Below the pieces are notes generated by a model that worked only from the letters and a program-made list of their open reading frames with translations, had not been told where the DNA came from and ran no database searches. From contig NZ_AJVF01000039.1 in assembly GCF_000262045.1 (NCBI RefSeq), positions 62,001 to 126,000 on the forward strand: a DNA stretch of 64,000 nt, given 5' to 3'. Shown piece after piece: positions 8,894 to 19,267 of this stretch (position 1 is the first letter of the stretch; the number at the start of each line of letters is the position of its first letter). The position numbers were made by a program, and so were the translations under genes. Origin of the DNA: Bacillus siamensis KCTC 13613 (GTDB lineage: Bacteria; Bacillota; Bacilli; Bacillales; Bacillaceae).

Positions 8894-9087
8894 AAGGAAC
8901 GTTCCTCTTCAATGTTTTTATGCTGATCATAAATGACAAGCTTAGCCGGGCTGTTCTCTTTCGCCATCTGCTCCGCTTTTTCGATTGCCGCGTCCTTTGA
9001 TGTACAAAGAGCCGTCGGCGCCACATTTTCTGCCTTCACAAACCATCCGTCTGCATCAATACTTGGCGTTACTGCATATGTCTTCAT
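8890..9087 (-). CDS. yycD: DUF2188-type small protein YycD
   Basis: 65-residue conserved Bacillus protein with a DUF2188-type pattern: an N-terminal strand (YAVTPSIDADGWFVKAE), a central TSKDAAIEKAEQMAKEN helix and a C-terminal KLVIYDQHKNI strand. This family has no defined function. AGGAGGGAAGAAGG on the minus strand precedes the ATG. Divergent from dnaC, convergent with the gene at 8650. Confidence 0.75.
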   Translation of the reverse strand: MKTYAVTPSIDADGWFVKAENVAPTALCTSKDAAIEKAEQMAKENSPAKLVIYDQHKNIEEERSF

Positions 9088-9257
9088 CCTTCTTCCCTCC
9101 TGGGTTTGGTTTGTTTATTTGTTTCCCGGCATTCGGAACGGCAAAACACATAACCCTCTCCTGACAAATACAGGGAAAGTGATATTTTTCTATTCTTTTT
9201 CATGAGAAATGGTAAAATGGAGTTTGGATATTTTTTAAGGAGAGGACGGTGCTTAGC

Positions 9258-10622
9258 ATGACAGACCTTCTGAATGATCGGCTGCCGCCGCAAAACATAG
9301 AAGCTGAGCAGGCCGTGTTAGGTGCTGTTTTTTTACAGCCGTCTGCGTTGACACTGGCTTCTGAAGTGTTGATTCCGGATGATTTCTACAGAATGTCACA
9401 TCAAAAAATTTACAATGCCATGCTCGTGCTCGGAGACCGCGGCGAACCGGTTGATTTGATCACGGTAACGTCAGAGCTTGCGAATACCGATTTGTTAGAA
9501 GAGGTGGGAGGCGTTTCTTACCTGACGGATATCGCGAATTCCGTTCCGACAGCGGCTAATATAGAATATTACGCGAAAATCGTTGAGGAAAAATCAATTC
9601 TCCGCCGTTTAATCAGAACGGCGACCTCGATCGCCCAAGACGGGTATACGCGCGAGGATGAAGTTGAAGATCTATTAAGCGATGCGGAAAAAACGATTAT
9701 GGAGGTTGCGCAGCGAAAAAACTCGGGCGCCTTCCAAAATATTAAAGATGTGCTTGTGCAAACATATGACAATATTGAGCAGCTTCACAACCGGAAAGGC
9801 GATATTACCGGGATTCCGACCGGCTTTATTGAGCTTGACCGGATGACGGCGGGTTTCCAGCGAAATGATCTGATCATTGTCGCAGCCCGTCCGTCCGTGG
9901 GGAAAACGGCGTTCGCCTTAAATATTGCGCAAAACGTGGCCACCAAAACGGATGAGAGCGTCGCGATTTTCAGTCTTGAGATGGGAGCCGAGCAGCTTGT
10001 CATGCGTATGCTCTGTGCCGAAGGGAATATTAACGCCCAAAATCTCAGAACGGGAAATCTGACGGAAGAAGATTGGGGCAAGCTGACGATGGCGATGGGA
10101 AGCCTGTCAAACAGCGGTATCTTTATAGATGACACCCCAGGCATCCGCGTCAGCGAAATCCGTTCAAAATGCCGCCGGCTGAAGCAGGAAAACGGATTGG
10201 GCATGATTTTAATTGACTACTTGCAGCTCATTCAGGGAAGCGGCCGTTCAAGCGACAACCGCCAGCAAGAGGTATCGGAAATTTCACGGGCGCTAAAATC
10301 GCTGGCACGGGAGCTTGAAGTTCCGGTCATCGCCCTGTCTCAGCTCTCCCGGGGTGTTGAGCAGCGGCAGGATAAACGTCCGATGATGTCAGATATCCGT
10401 GAGTCAGGAAGTATTGAGCAGGATGCCGACATCGTCGCCTTCCTGTATCGTGATGATTACTATGATAAAGAATCGGAAAACAAAAACATCATCGAAATCA
10501 TTATTGCCAAACAGCGTAACGGCCCGGTGGGCACCGTCTCACTGGCTTTTGTGAAGGAATACAATAAGTTCGTAAACCTGGAAAGACGCTTTGATGACGG
10601 CGGTGTTCCGGCAGGTGCGTAA
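9258..10622 (+). CDS. dnaC: replicative DNA helicase (DnaB homologue, DnaC in Bacillus)
   Basis: Hexameric 5'-3' helicase that unwinds DNA at the replication fork, 454 residues. The N-terminal DnaB domain (NIEAEQAVLGAVFLQP) is followed by a linker and a RecA-like ATPase with Walker A ARPSVGKTAFAL and Walker B ILIDYLQLI; ALSQLSRGVEQR, RESGSIEQDADIV and the arginine-finger region KQRNGPVG are also present. Start ATG 9258 has aaggagagg 11 bases upstream; the in-frame GTG at 9249 is too close to that site. It is followed by its own terminator. Confidence 0.97.
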   Translation: MTDLLNDRLPPQNIEAEQAVLGAVFLQPSALTLASEVLIPDDFYRMSHQKIYNAMLVLGDRGEPVDLITVTSELANTDLLEEVGGVSYLTDIANSVPTAANIEYYAKIVEEKSILRRLIRTATSIAQDGYTREDEVEDLLSDAEKTIMEVAQRKNSGAFQNIKDVLVQTYDNIEQLHNRKGDITGIPTGFIELDRMTAGFQRNDLIIVAARPSVGKTAFALNIAQNVATKTDESVAIFSLEMGAEQLVMRMLCAEGNINAQNLRTGNLTEEDWGKLTMAMGSLSNSGIFIDDTPGIRVSEIRSKCRRLKQENGLGMILIDYLQLIQGSGRSSDNRQQEVSEISRALKSLARELEVPVIALSQLSRGVEQRQDKRPMMSDIRESGSIEQDADIVAFLYRDDYYDKESENKNIIEIIIAKQRNGPVGTVSLAFVKEYNKFVNLERRFDDGGVPAGA

Positions 10623-10652
10623 AGCCTCAAGCGATGTCTTGAGGCTTTTTTT
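10622..10652 (+). terminator. terminator of dnaC
   Basis: AAGCCTCAAG-cgatgt-CTTGAGGCTT followed by a run of T, directly after the dnaC stop. Confidence 0.92.
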
Positions 10653-10698
10653 CATCCGAAAGAATGAGAGAATGCCGTCCGTTCTGCAGTCGATAAAA

Positions 10699-10712
10699 AG
10701 AAAGCGCTTTTA
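10699..10712 (+). promoter_or_regulatory. cre-like 14-mer upstream of yycE
   Basis: AGAAAGCGCTTTTA differs at about two positions from the CcpA cre consensus TGWAANCGNTNWCA. It overlaps the likely yycE promoter (TATAAT-like sequence at 10711-10719). A near copy lies downstream at 11238. Confidence 0.35.
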
Positions 10713-10739
10713 TATAATAGCATCAAGGGAGGAATGATG

Positions 10740-11153
10740 ATGACAATTGCATTTTCGCAATTCCAAGCGGCGCAAATCCGGATTGCCCGGCCGACCGGAC
10801 AGCTCAAAGAAATCATCAGGTTTTATGAAGAGGGCCTCGGACTGAAGAGGGTCGGCAGCTTTTCCGGACATAGAGGCTACAGCGGCGTCATGTTCGGCCT
10901 GCCTCATACGCAATATCATTTAGAATTTACCGAAGAAACGGGCGCGTCTCAGCCGGCGCCCGTTCCGCACGGCGACAGCCTGCTTGTCTTTTACATCCCG
11001 GATTCTCAGGAGGTCATTCGCATCAGCACGAGGTTAAAGCAGATGGGATATGAAGAGAAAGAACCCGAAAATCCGTACTGGGAAGAAAAAGGCGTGACCA
11101 TCGAAGATCCCGACGGCTGGCGGATCGTTCTAATGAATACAAGCGGCATATAA
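10740..11153 (+). CDS. yycE: VOC/glyoxalase family protein YycE
   Basis: 137-residue member of the vicinal-oxygen-chelate superfamily (glyoxalase, bleomycin-resistance or dioxygenase fold). Two beta-alpha-beta-beta-beta modules are visible; typical segments are IRFYEEGLGLKRVG, YHLEFTEE and the C-terminal VTIEDPDGWRIVLMN with its metal-binding Glu/Asp region. The substrate is unknown. Three consecutive in-frame ATGs occur (10734, 10737, 10740); gggagg at 10727 favours the third. Monocistronic, with a weak hairpin behind it. Confidence 0.85.
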   Translation: MTIAFSQFQAAQIRIARPTGQLKEIIRFYEEGLGLKRVGSFSGHRGYSGVMFGLPHTQYHLEFTEETGASQPAPVPHGDSLLVFYIPDSQEVIRISTRLKQMGYEEKEPENPYWEEKGVTIEDPDGWRIVLMNTSGI

Positions 11154-11165
11154 ATGACTGTCTGG

Positions 11166-11190
11166 AGAACCCGGGATACGGGTTCTTTGT
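11166..11190 (+). terminator. weak terminator of yycE
   Basis: AGAACCCG-ggata-CGGGTTCT followed by a short interrupted T-run. Confidence 0.65.
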
Positions 11191-11258
11191 TATGTTAAAG
11201 TATGAAAGTTTCGGGAGTAATAGATAACAAATGAAAGAGAAAACGCTTTTAAACGGAG

Positions 11259-11304
11259 TTAAGGCGAACAAATATAGAATGATAAGATTTTAATGTTCGG
11301 ATTT
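11259..11304 (+). promoter_or_regulatory. PurBox pair (PurR operator) upstream of purA
   Basis: AATGTTCGGATTT at 11292-11304 is, in reverse complement, a perfect match to the Bacillus PurBox consensus AWWWCCGAACWWT. A weaker, oppositely oriented half with core CGAAC lies at 11265-11269, giving the paired arrangement known for PurR control. The perfect box ends five bases before the purA -35 element. Confidence 0.8.
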
Positions 11305-11308
11305 ACGA

Positions 11309-11337
11309 TTGACTTTCTGTTTCGGCACTGATACACT
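11309..11337 (+). promoter_or_regulatory. sigma-A promoter of purA
   Basis: TTGACT, 17-base spacer, TACACT, adjacent to the PurBox. It leads into purA about 50 bases later. Confidence 0.7.
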
Positions 11338-11349
11338 TAATTTGTTTGA

Positions 11350-12684
<1,335 letters not shown>

Positions 12685-12697
12685 GGATTTGCAGCAG

Positions 12698-12728
12698 ACA
12701 AGCCTCCGTGACCGGAGGCTTGTTTTTT
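12698..12728 (+). terminator. terminator of purA
   Basis: ACAAGCCTCCG-tgac-CGGAGGCTTGT followed by a T-run. Confidence 0.92.
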
Positions 12729-12768
12729 CATGTAGGAAAAAAATAATAGATTTTTTTCAAAAAAGTAG

Positions 12769-12798
12769 TTGCCACTTTCGAATATTCTATGATATTAT
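12769..12798 (+). promoter_or_regulatory. probable promoter of the tRNA cluster
   Basis: TTGCCA, 18-base spacer, TATTAT. It lies in an AT-rich stretch about 90 bases before the first tRNA. Confidence 0.5.
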
Positions 12799-12886
12799 AA
12801 ATCTCGTTGTTACGGAACAGCTTCAATAGAGTACTGCAAGAAAGCTTTTGTCTGAATGCTCTATGATACATAATCCGACACATCAA

Positions 12887-12962
12887 GAGCCATTAGCTCA
12901 GTTGGTAGAGCATCTGACTTTTAATCAGAGGGTCGAAGGTTCGAGTCCTTCATGGCTCACCA
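12887..12962 (+). tRNA. tRNA-Lys(TTT)
   Basis: 76-base cloverleaf. The acceptor stem pairs GAGCCAT with ATGGCTC, the anticodon loop reads CTTTTAA with TTT as anticodon, the T loop is GTTCGAGTC, and the CCA end is encoded. Confidence 0.97.
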
Positions 12963-12970
12963 CTTTTTAT

Positions 12971-13042
12971 GGCCCGTTGGTCAAGCGGTTAAGACACCGC
13001 CCTTTCACGGCGGTAACACGGGTTCGAATCCCGTACGGGTCA
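12971..13042 (+). tRNA. tRNA-Glu(TTC)
   Basis: 72-base cloverleaf. The acceptor stem pairs GGCCCGT with ACGGGTC, and the anticodon loop is CTTTCAC with TTC as anticodon. The 3' CCA is not encoded (A is followed by TTG). Confidence 0.96.
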
Positions 13043-13074
13043 TTGATTTACTTTAGCGTTATTGCTAACTCCTT

Positions 13075-13118
13075 ATTTGTCCTGGGAGGGCCGCCACGAT
13101 ACGGTTCCCCGGACAAAT
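13075..13118 (+). repeat. long hairpin in the tRNA-Glu/tRNA-Asp spacer
   Basis: ATTTGTCC at 13075 pairs with GGACAAAT at 13111, and the stem extends inward through GGGA/TTCC. There is no T-run after it, so it is not a typical terminator. It may direct processing of the tRNA precursor (inference). Confidence 0.7.
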
Positions 13119-13126
13119 TACTGTAA

Positions 13127-13203
13127 GGTCCGGTAGTTCAGTTGGTTAGAATGCCTGCCTGTCACGCAGGAGGTCGCGGGTTCGAGTCCCGTCCGGACCG
13201 CCA
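13127..13203 (+). tRNA. tRNA-Asp(GTC)
   Basis: 77-base cloverleaf. The acceptor stem pairs GGTCCGG with CCGGACC, the anticodon loop is CTGTCAC with anticodon GTC, and CCA is encoded. Confidence 0.97.
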
Positions 13204-13239
13204 TTTTACTTTACTTTATAGTATAGAAAAGAAACATCT

Positions 13240-13312
<73 letters not shown>

Positions 13313-13320
13313 CTTACCCA

Positions 13321-13350
13321 AACGCATCTGCAATAGTAGGTGCGTTTTTT
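13321..13350 (+). terminator. terminator of the tRNA cluster
   Basis: AACGCATCT-gcaatagt-AGGTGCGTT (one T:G pair) followed by six T. Confidence 0.85.
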
Positions 13351-13645
13351 CTTTGTGATAAAAAAAGGGAGAGCCGGCTTTTCAGCCGGCCCAGAAGAAG
13401 ACGTCAAACAGTAGACGGCGTTTTTTTTCGTGAGGTTTCAAAAAAATATTATTTTTTAAAAGAAAATAAAAAACATGACAAAAGGATGGCAGTTCAATAC
13501 GTTTTTGCGCTGTTCTCTTTAATTTTTTTATCTTTTGACCTGAAACCGTTATAATAGACGGGGAACGTTTTTCACGATCCGAATTGTGATCATCATGAAA
13601 CATCAATAGATGAAATGAAGTCATTCTGGCAGGAGGAAAATCAAG
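13351..13645 (+). other. intergenic region with extra hairpins and the walR promoter
   Basis: After the tRNA terminator come a hairpin of two GCCGGC arms (13373-13390) and a weak terminator-like ACGTC/GGCGT hairpin with eight T (about 13401-13438). A TATAAT at 13550-13555 is the likely -10 of the wal operon; its -35 is poor. No ORF here is supported. Confidence 0.5.
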
Positions 13646-14356
13646 ATGATGGATAAGAAAATCCTTGTAGTCGATGATGAAAAACCGATTGCAGATATAT
13701 TAGAGTTTAATTTAAGAAAAGAAGGCTATGACGTGCACTGTGCGTATGACGGAAACGAAGCCGTAGAAATGGTGGAGGAGCTTCAGCCCGATTTAATTCT
13801 ATTAGATATTATGCTTCCGAATAAAGACGGAGTTGAAGTGTGCCGGGAAGTCCGGAAAAAATATGATATGCCGATTATTATGCTGACGGCAAAAGACTCG
13901 GAGATTGACAAGGTCATCGGACTTGAAATCGGAGCGGATGACTATGTCACTAAGCCTTTCAGCACGCGTGAGCTTCTGGCCCGCGTCAAAGCAAACCTGC
14001 GCCGCCAGCTTACGGTTGCGCCGGCTGAGGAAGAATCAGCTTCAAATGACATTCATATCGGTTCCCTCGTCATCTTCCCTGACGCTTATGTCGTATCAAA
14101 AAGAGAAGAAACGATCGAGCTGACCCATCGTGAATTTGAATTGCTGCATTACTTAGCTAAACATATCGGACAGGTCATGACGCGTGAGCATCTGCTGCAG
14201 ACTGTGTGGGGCTATGACTATTTCGGTGACGTGAGAACGGTGGATGTGACAGTTCGCCGCCTTCGCGAGAAAATCGAGGATAATCCGAGCCATCCGAACT
14301 GGATCGTCACAAGACGGGGTGTCGGTTATTACTTGAGAAACCCTGAACAGGACTAA
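13646..14356 (+). CDS. walR: WalR, essential response regulator of cell wall metabolism
   Basis: OmpR-family response regulator, 236 residues from ATG 13646 or 235 from the adjacent in-frame ATG at 13649; aggagg at 13631 serves either. The receiver domain has the acidic pair in VVDDEKP, the phospho-acceptor Asp in [13 protein letters not shown], and MLTAKD and DDYVTKPF near the switch Thr/Lys. The C-terminal winged helix includes [14 protein letters not shown] and RRGVGYYLR. It controls autolysins and wall synthesis with WalK and is first in the operon walR-K-H-I-J-htrC. Confidence 0.98.
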   Translation: MMDKKILVVDDEKPIADILEFNLRKEGYDVHCAYDGNEAVEMVEELQPDLILLDIMLPNKDGVEVCREVRKKYDMPIIMLTAKDSEIDKVIGLEIGADDYVTKPFSTRELLARVKANLRRQLTVAPAEEESASNDIHIGSLVIFPDAYVVSKREETIELTHREFELLHYLAKHIGQVMTREHLLQTVWGYDYFGDVRTVDVTVRRLREKIEDNPSHPNWIVTRRGVGYYLRNPEQD

Positions 14357-14362
14357 CCGGCG

Positions 14363-16198
14363 ATGAATAAGGTTGGTTTTTTTCGGTCGATTCAATTTAA
14401 GATCACGCTGATCTATGTGCTTCTTATTATCATTGCCATGCAGATTATCGGCGTGTACTTTGTGAAACAGGTGGAGAATTCTCTTCTCAAGTCCTATGAA
14501 TTATCGTTAAATCAGCGGATTGACAACCTTTCCTATTATATTGAGCAGGAATATAAAGGGGACAATGACGGCACCGTCATTAAGGATGACGTCAAGCGTA
14601 TTTTGAATGATTTTACGAAAAACAATGAAATACGGGAAATTACCTTTGTTGATAAAAGCTATGAGGTTGTCGGTTCTTCGAGGCCTTATGGCGAGGAAAT
14701 AGCGGGGAAACAGACGACAGACCCGATTTTTAAACGGATTTTCTCTACAAAACAGGCCTATTCAAAAAAATATTATGATCCTAAAAGCAAAAACAGAGTG
14801 CTGATTTCGGCAAAACCGGTCATTACAGAGAATCAGGAAGTTGTCGGCGCGATATATGTCGTGGCCAGTATGGAAGATACTTTTAACCAAATGAAAACCG
14901 TCAACTCGATCCTTGCTTCAGGAACAGGCTTAGCCCTCGTTCTGACGGCTCTTCTCGGTATATTTCTCGCCCGGACCATTACCCATCCGCTGTCGGATAT
15001 GCGTAAGCAGGCGATGGAACTGGCAAAAGGGAATTTCTCCAGAAAGGTTCGAAAATACGGGCATGATGAAATCGGTCAGCTCGCAACAACTTTCAACCAT
15101 CTGACGAAAGAGCTTGAAGATGCCCAAGCCATGACGGAAGGGGAGAGAAGAAAGCTTTCTTCCGTTATTGCGTATATGACGGACGGCGTCATCGCCACGA
15201 ATCGCAACGGGGCTATTATTCTGTTAAACAGCCCTGCGCTTGAGCTGCTGAATGTTTCACGTGAAACGGCTTTAGAGATGCCGATTACGTCTTTATTGGG
15301 CATAAAAGAGAACTTTACATTTGAGGATTTAGTAGAACAGCAGGACTCCATGCTGCTGGAGATCGAACGTGACGATGAAACGACTGTGCTGCGGGTCAAT
15401 TTCTCCGTGATTCAGAGAGAGCACGGAAAAATTGATGGTTTAATCGCGGTTCTTTATGATGTCACCGAGCAGGAAAAACTCGATCGCGAGCGCAGAGAAT
15501 TCGTTGCGAATGTGTCCCATGAACTTCGGACACCGCTGACGACAATGCGAAGCTATTTAGAGGCGCTTGCAGAAGGCGCGTGGGAAAACAAAGAGATTGC
15601 TCCGCGTTTCTTAATGGTGACCCAAAATGAAACTGAGCGCATGATCAGATTGGTGAATGATCTGCTTCAGCTTTCTAAGTTCGACAGCAAAGATTATCAG
15701 TTTAATCGAGAGTGGATTCATATGATCCGCTTTATGTCTCTGATTATTGACCGTTTTGAAATGACGAAAGAACAGCATGTCGAATTTATCCGCGAGCTGC
15801 CGGACAGAAATCTGTACGTGGAGATTGATCAGGATAAAGTGACGCAGGTTCTCGATAATATCATTTCTAACGCATTGAAATACTCACCGGAAGGCGGACA
15901 TGTCACCTTCTCAGTTGATGTGAATGAGAAAGAAGAGCTGCTCTACATCAGCGTAAAAGATGAAGGGATCGGCATTCCGAAAAAAGATGTGGAAAAAGTA
16001 TTTGACCGTTTCTATAGGGTGGATAAGGCGCGCACGAGAAAGCTCGGCGGCACCGGACTCGGCCTTGCGATTGCAAAAGAGATGGTTCAGGCGCACGGCG
16101 GTGACATTTGGGCCGACAGTGTAGAAGGCAAAGGCACGAAGATTACATTTACTCTTCCATATAAAGAAGAGCAAGAGGATGATTGGGATGAGGCGTGA
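14363..16198 (+). CDS. walK: WalK, sensor histidine kinase
   Basis: 611-residue membrane histidine kinase partnering WalR. TM1 is at about residues 10-32, followed by an extracellular Cache-like domain and TM2 at about 182-204. HAMP, a PAS domain (RRKLSSVIAYMTDGVIA), HisKA with the phospho-His in VANVSHELRTPLTT, and HATPase with DNIISNALKYSPEGG, DEGIGIPKKD and GGTGLGLAIAKEM follow. The ATG is six bases after the walR stop with a poor ribosome binding site, which suggests coupling. The next gene begins inside its 3' end. Confidence 0.98.
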   Translation: MNKVGFFRSIQFKITLIYVLLIIIAMQIIGVYFVKQVENSLLKSYELSLNQRIDNLSYYIEQEYKGDNDGTVIKDDVKRILNDFTKNNEIREITFVDKSYEVVGSSRPYGEEIAGKQTTDPIFKRIFSTKQAYSKKYYDPKSKNRVLISAKPVITENQEVVGAIYVVASMEDTFNQMKTVNSILASGTGLALVLTALLGIFLARTITHPLSDMRKQAMELAKGNFSRKVRKYGHDEIGQLATTFNHLTKELEDAQAMTEGERRKLSSVIAYMTDGVIATNRNGAIILLNSPALELLNVSRETALEMPITSLLGIKENFTFEDLVEQQDSMLLEIERDDETTVLRVNFSVIQREHGKIDGLIAVLYDVTEQEKLDRERREFVANVSHELRTPLTTMRSYLEALAEGAWENKEIAPRFLMVTQNETERMIRLVNDLLQLSKFDSKDYQFNREWIHMIRFMSLIIDRFEMTKEQHVEFIRELPDRNLYVEIDQDKVTQVLDNIISNALKYSPEGGHVTFSVDVNEKEELLYISVKDEGIGIPKKDVEKVFDRFYRVDKARTRKLGGTGLGLAIAKEMVQAHGGDIWADSVEGKGTKITFTLPYKEEQEDDWDEA

Positions 16199-17546
16199 AA
16201 ATATAAAAACAGTCATACTGTCGGTGCTAGTCGTCATTAGTCTTGTTTTAACATGGGGAATTTGGACATTCCAGCCCAATTTCTCAGAAGGCACGGCCTC
16301 AACCAAATCGACTGTCCGGGAAAAGCATAAAATTGATAAAACGAGCCAAAAAATGTCGCAAACGGTAAAACCCCGGGATATGTTCATTCATACAAACGGC
16401 TCTCATTATAAAGTGGTTGATGAAACGCTCTTTAATGACCTGTGGGCGGATTTGCCGCAATGGGAAGTAAAAGGGATGAAGGATATTTCTGATCAATACG
16501 ACAAACTCGGTTTTAAAAATTGGCTTTACGGCAGAAATGGGAATTCGGCAAAGCTCGATCTGCAATTCAATGACACCATTCCGATTGATTTCTTCCAATC
16601 GATGTTTAAATGGTCGAATCCGTCAATGGAATACAGCTCATTTGACCATATTGTCATTCCGTTTAATGAGAATAAGCCGAATAAGAAGATTTACATGGTC
16701 TCTTACAGCAAACAGCTGATTCTGGAAGTGACTGTCGAGTCTGCAAATTACCGCAATCTGATGAATGAGCTGTACAGCAAAAAATCGAGTATGCCGTTAT
16801 ACCACCTCTATTCGGTCGGAAAAAGCAAAGAATTTCTCATGCCGAATGCGCGGTTTAATATGAAGGAAAAAGAATTTATCACTGAAACCATTAAGACGAA
16901 CCTGTTTAAGCAGACACTCTTTAATGATCCGAGCACGGTCAGAGAGGACCCGAATTACAATCGGAACGTGCTGACTGACGGAATCAGCCGTCTGGAAATC
17001 AATTCGACGCAGCGGCAGATTCAGTTCCAGCACCGGAACCTGGCGCAAAGCGCTTCTTACCAAACGGGAGAGCTGATTAAGAAAAGCTATAAATATTTAG
17101 AGGATACGGGGAGCTGGACGGATCATTATCAATTTTTCAATGTGAGTGATAACCAGCAGCTGAGTTTCTACATGTTTAAAGACCAAATGCCTGTCATCAA
17201 CAGCATGTCTAAGCCTTTCGGGTCCGGGCCTGTTATGACCCTGCAATGGGCCAATGACGAGGTTCTCAGCTACAAGCGGCCGAACTATGTTCTCGGGCCG
17301 AATCCGATTAAAACAAAAGACGTAAAAATGATGAGCGGCAATGAGATTGTGTCTCTGCTGGAGCAGCAGGATAAATACGATGTCAACAAAATCGACCAGA
17401 TCTTCCTGTCCTATCAAATGGTATCTTCGTCAACGAATGATCTTGTTGAGCTGGAACCCGTCTGGAGTATGAAAATCAACGGGAAGATCGTTCCGATTAC
17501 GAAAGATCTGCTGGGGAAGGAGGAGGCCGATAATGGAGTGGAATAA
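16188..17546 (+). CDS. walH: WalH, membrane-anchored regulator of WalK
   Basis: 452-residue YycH-type protein with one N-terminal membrane helix (about residues 7-24, [18 protein letters not shown]) and a large extracytoplasmic part. YycH and YycI restrain WalK through membrane-helix contacts in B. subtilis. I chose ATG 16188 rather than 16179 because agagg lies 11 bases before it and the N-terminus then matches the family. Overlaps walK by 11 bases and walI by 14. Confidence 0.93.
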   Translation: MRRENIKTVILSVLVVISLVLTWGIWTFQPNFSEGTASTKSTVREKHKIDKTSQKMSQTVKPRDMFIHTNGSHYKVVDETLFNDLWADLPQWEVKGMKDISDQYDKLGFKNWLYGRNGNSAKLDLQFNDTIPIDFFQSMFKWSNPSMEYSSFDHIVIPFNENKPNKKIYMVSYSKQLILEVTVESANYRNLMNELYSKKSSMPLYHLYSVGKSKEFLMPNARFNMKEKEFITETIKTNLFKQTLFNDPSTVREDPNYNRNVLTDGISRLEINSTQRQIQFQHRNLAQSASYQTGELIKKSYKYLEDTGSWTDHYQFFNVSDNQQLSFYMFKDQMPVINSMSKPFGSGPVMTLQWANDEVLSYKRPNYVLGPNPIKTKDVKMMSGNEIVSLLEQQDKYDVNKIDQIFLSYQMVSSSTNDLVELEPVWSMKINGKIVPITKDLLGKEEADNGVE

Positions 17547-18372
17547 GACAAAAACGATCTTCATCATTGCCTTCCTCATCCTCGATATTTTTCTCGGCTA
17601 TCAGTTTTTTGAAAAACGCTCAAGCAGTGAATACGAAGTGATTAAAAATTCAAATGTGGAAAAAGACATGGAGATGGATCATATCACATTCGGCAACCTG
17701 TCTTCTGATTCCGCGACGGGCTACCGGCTGACGGCGGGCCAAAAGGTATTCACCGCGGAAGATATTGATGCCTTGAAGGATCAAAAGCCTTTAATGGAGA
17801 TGCCGGCGGATGATCACAAGGTCACGACGCTGAAAATGAAATTTACCGATCCGGTCGGTTTATCGAAGCAAAAACCGCAGGATGATGCGGAATCGCTTGT
17901 GAGCTCTAAAATAACCGGCGGTGAAAAATATAAACTGTGGAAAGTCGACAAGGATCAAAAACAGATCATTTTTTACCAGACGTATGACGGACAGTTTATT
18001 TATCAGGATTTTGACTCGTCCACTGATGCGATCGGACAGGTGATTCTGCATCTGAACGATAAAAACGAGGTCGTGTCTTACGAGCAGACCATGCTGGAGT
18101 CATTCAAGCGAATCCAGACGGAAAGCCTGATTCCTGAGCTGGATGCGGTCGAATTATTGTATTCTCAAAATTACTTAAAAGCGAATTGCGCCGTCAAAAG
18201 CGTCAAGTTCGGCTATATTGCCCAATACCCGCTGACAAGTACGCAGGTGCTGGCGCCGGTATGGAGAATCACAATTGAAGATAAGTCAAAAGGGACGAAG
18301 AAAAAGACACAGCAAACGTACACTGTGAATGCATTGGAAAGCACAGTCATTGATAACAATCAAAATAAATAA
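17533..18372 (+). CDS. walI: WalI, membrane-anchored regulator of WalK
   Basis: 279-residue YycI-type protein with an N-terminal membrane anchor ([18 protein letters not shown]) and an extracellular domain structurally related to that of WalH. ggaaggaggagg directly precedes the ATG within walH. It acts with WalH on WalK. The C-terminal segment ([16 protein letters not shown]) is typical of the family. Confidence 0.94.
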   Translation: MEWNKTKTIFIIAFLILDIFLGYQFFEKRSSSEYEVIKNSNVEKDMEMDHITFGNLSSDSATGYRLTAGQKVFTAEDIDALKDQKPLMEMPADDHKVTTLKMKFTDPVGLSKQKPQDDAESLVSSKITGGEKYKLWKVDKDQKQIIFYQTYDGQFIYQDFDSSTDAIGQVILHLNDKNEVVSYEQTMLESFKRIQTESLIPELDAVELLYSQNYLKANCAVKSVKFGYIAQYPLTSTQVLAPVWRITIEDKSKGTKKKTQQTYTVNALESTVIDNNQNK

Positions 18373-18386
18373 TGGAGTGAGAACAA

Positions 18387-19181
18387 ATGAGCTTGCAATT
18401 TAGCGTTCTTGCGAGCGGGAGTACCGGAAACGCGTTTTATCTGGAGACAGAGGAGCACTCTTTTCTGGTGGATGCCGGCCTGAGCGGTAAAGCGATGGAC
18501 GGGCTGATGGAGAGAATCGGCCGCAAGATAGACGACGTGGACGGCATCTTTGTCACTCATGAGCACAGCGACCATATTAAAGGGCTCGGCGTCATTGCGA
18601 GAAAGTACGGTCTTCCCGTCTACGCCAATGAAAAGACGTGGAAAGCGATGGAGAATCAGATCGGCAAGCTGGATACCGGACAAAAGTTTTTGTTCCCGAT
18701 GGAAAGCGTGAAATCTTTCGGAGGGCTTGATGTTGAGTCATTCGGCGTCTCTCATGACGCGGCCGAGCCGATGTTTTATGTTTTCCATTACCAAGGCAGA
18801 AAGCTCGCGCTGATGACGGACACCGGATATGTGAGCGACAGAATGAAAGGCATTATCCGTTCGGCCAATGTATTTGTGTTTGAAAGCAACCATGACGTCG
18901 GCATGCTGCAAATGGGCAGATACCCTTGGAGCATTAAGCGGCGGATTTTAAGCGATGTCGGCCACGTCTCAAATGAAGACGCGGCGCTCGCCATGACCGA
19001 TGTCATCGGCGACGGCACATCACGCATTTATTTGGCGCATCTGAGCCAAGACAACAATATGAAGGAACTGGCGAGAATGTCCGTGCAGCAGACATTGGCT
19101 GCGAAAGGATTTGTCGCGGGGGAAACGTTTCAATTATTTGATACCGATCCGAAAATCCCGACGCCGCTGTGCGCCGTGTAA
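18387..19181 (+). CDS. walJ: WalJ (YycJ), metallo-beta-lactamase-fold nuclease-like protein
   Basis: 264-residue cytosolic MBL-fold protein. The metal-binding motif is [10 protein letters not shown], with further ligands in [15 protein letters not shown] and AHLSQDN. In related bacteria WalJ is a 5'-3' exonuclease-like enzyme linked to coordination of cell division and DNA repair; the exact role is not shown by sequence. Start ATG 18387 follows ggagtgag by about eight bases. Confidence 0.94.
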   Translation: MSLQFSVLASGSTGNAFYLETEEHSFLVDAGLSGKAMDGLMERIGRKIDDVDGIFVTHEHSDHIKGLGVIARKYGLPVYANEKTWKAMENQIGKLDTGQKFLFPMESVKSFGGLDVESFGVSHDAAEPMFYVFHYQGRKLALMTDTGYVSDRMKGIIRSANVFVFESNHDVGMLQMGRYPWSIKRRILSDVGHVSNEDAALAMTDVIGDGTSRIYLAHLSQDNNMKELARMSVQQTLAAKGFVAGETFQLFDTDPKIPTPLCAV

Positions 19182-19267
19182 TTTTTCCAAATGAATCATG
19201 ATTATTAATCCGCGATATAACCCACACTATAAGCAAATTGAGTTCTCTTGAAAGGATTTGAGATAGG

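Noticed and set aside
12848-13126. 92-codon plus-strand ORF across the tRNA genes
   Set aside because: It reads through tRNA-Lys and tRNA-Glu; the sequence is fully explained by tRNA cloverleafs.
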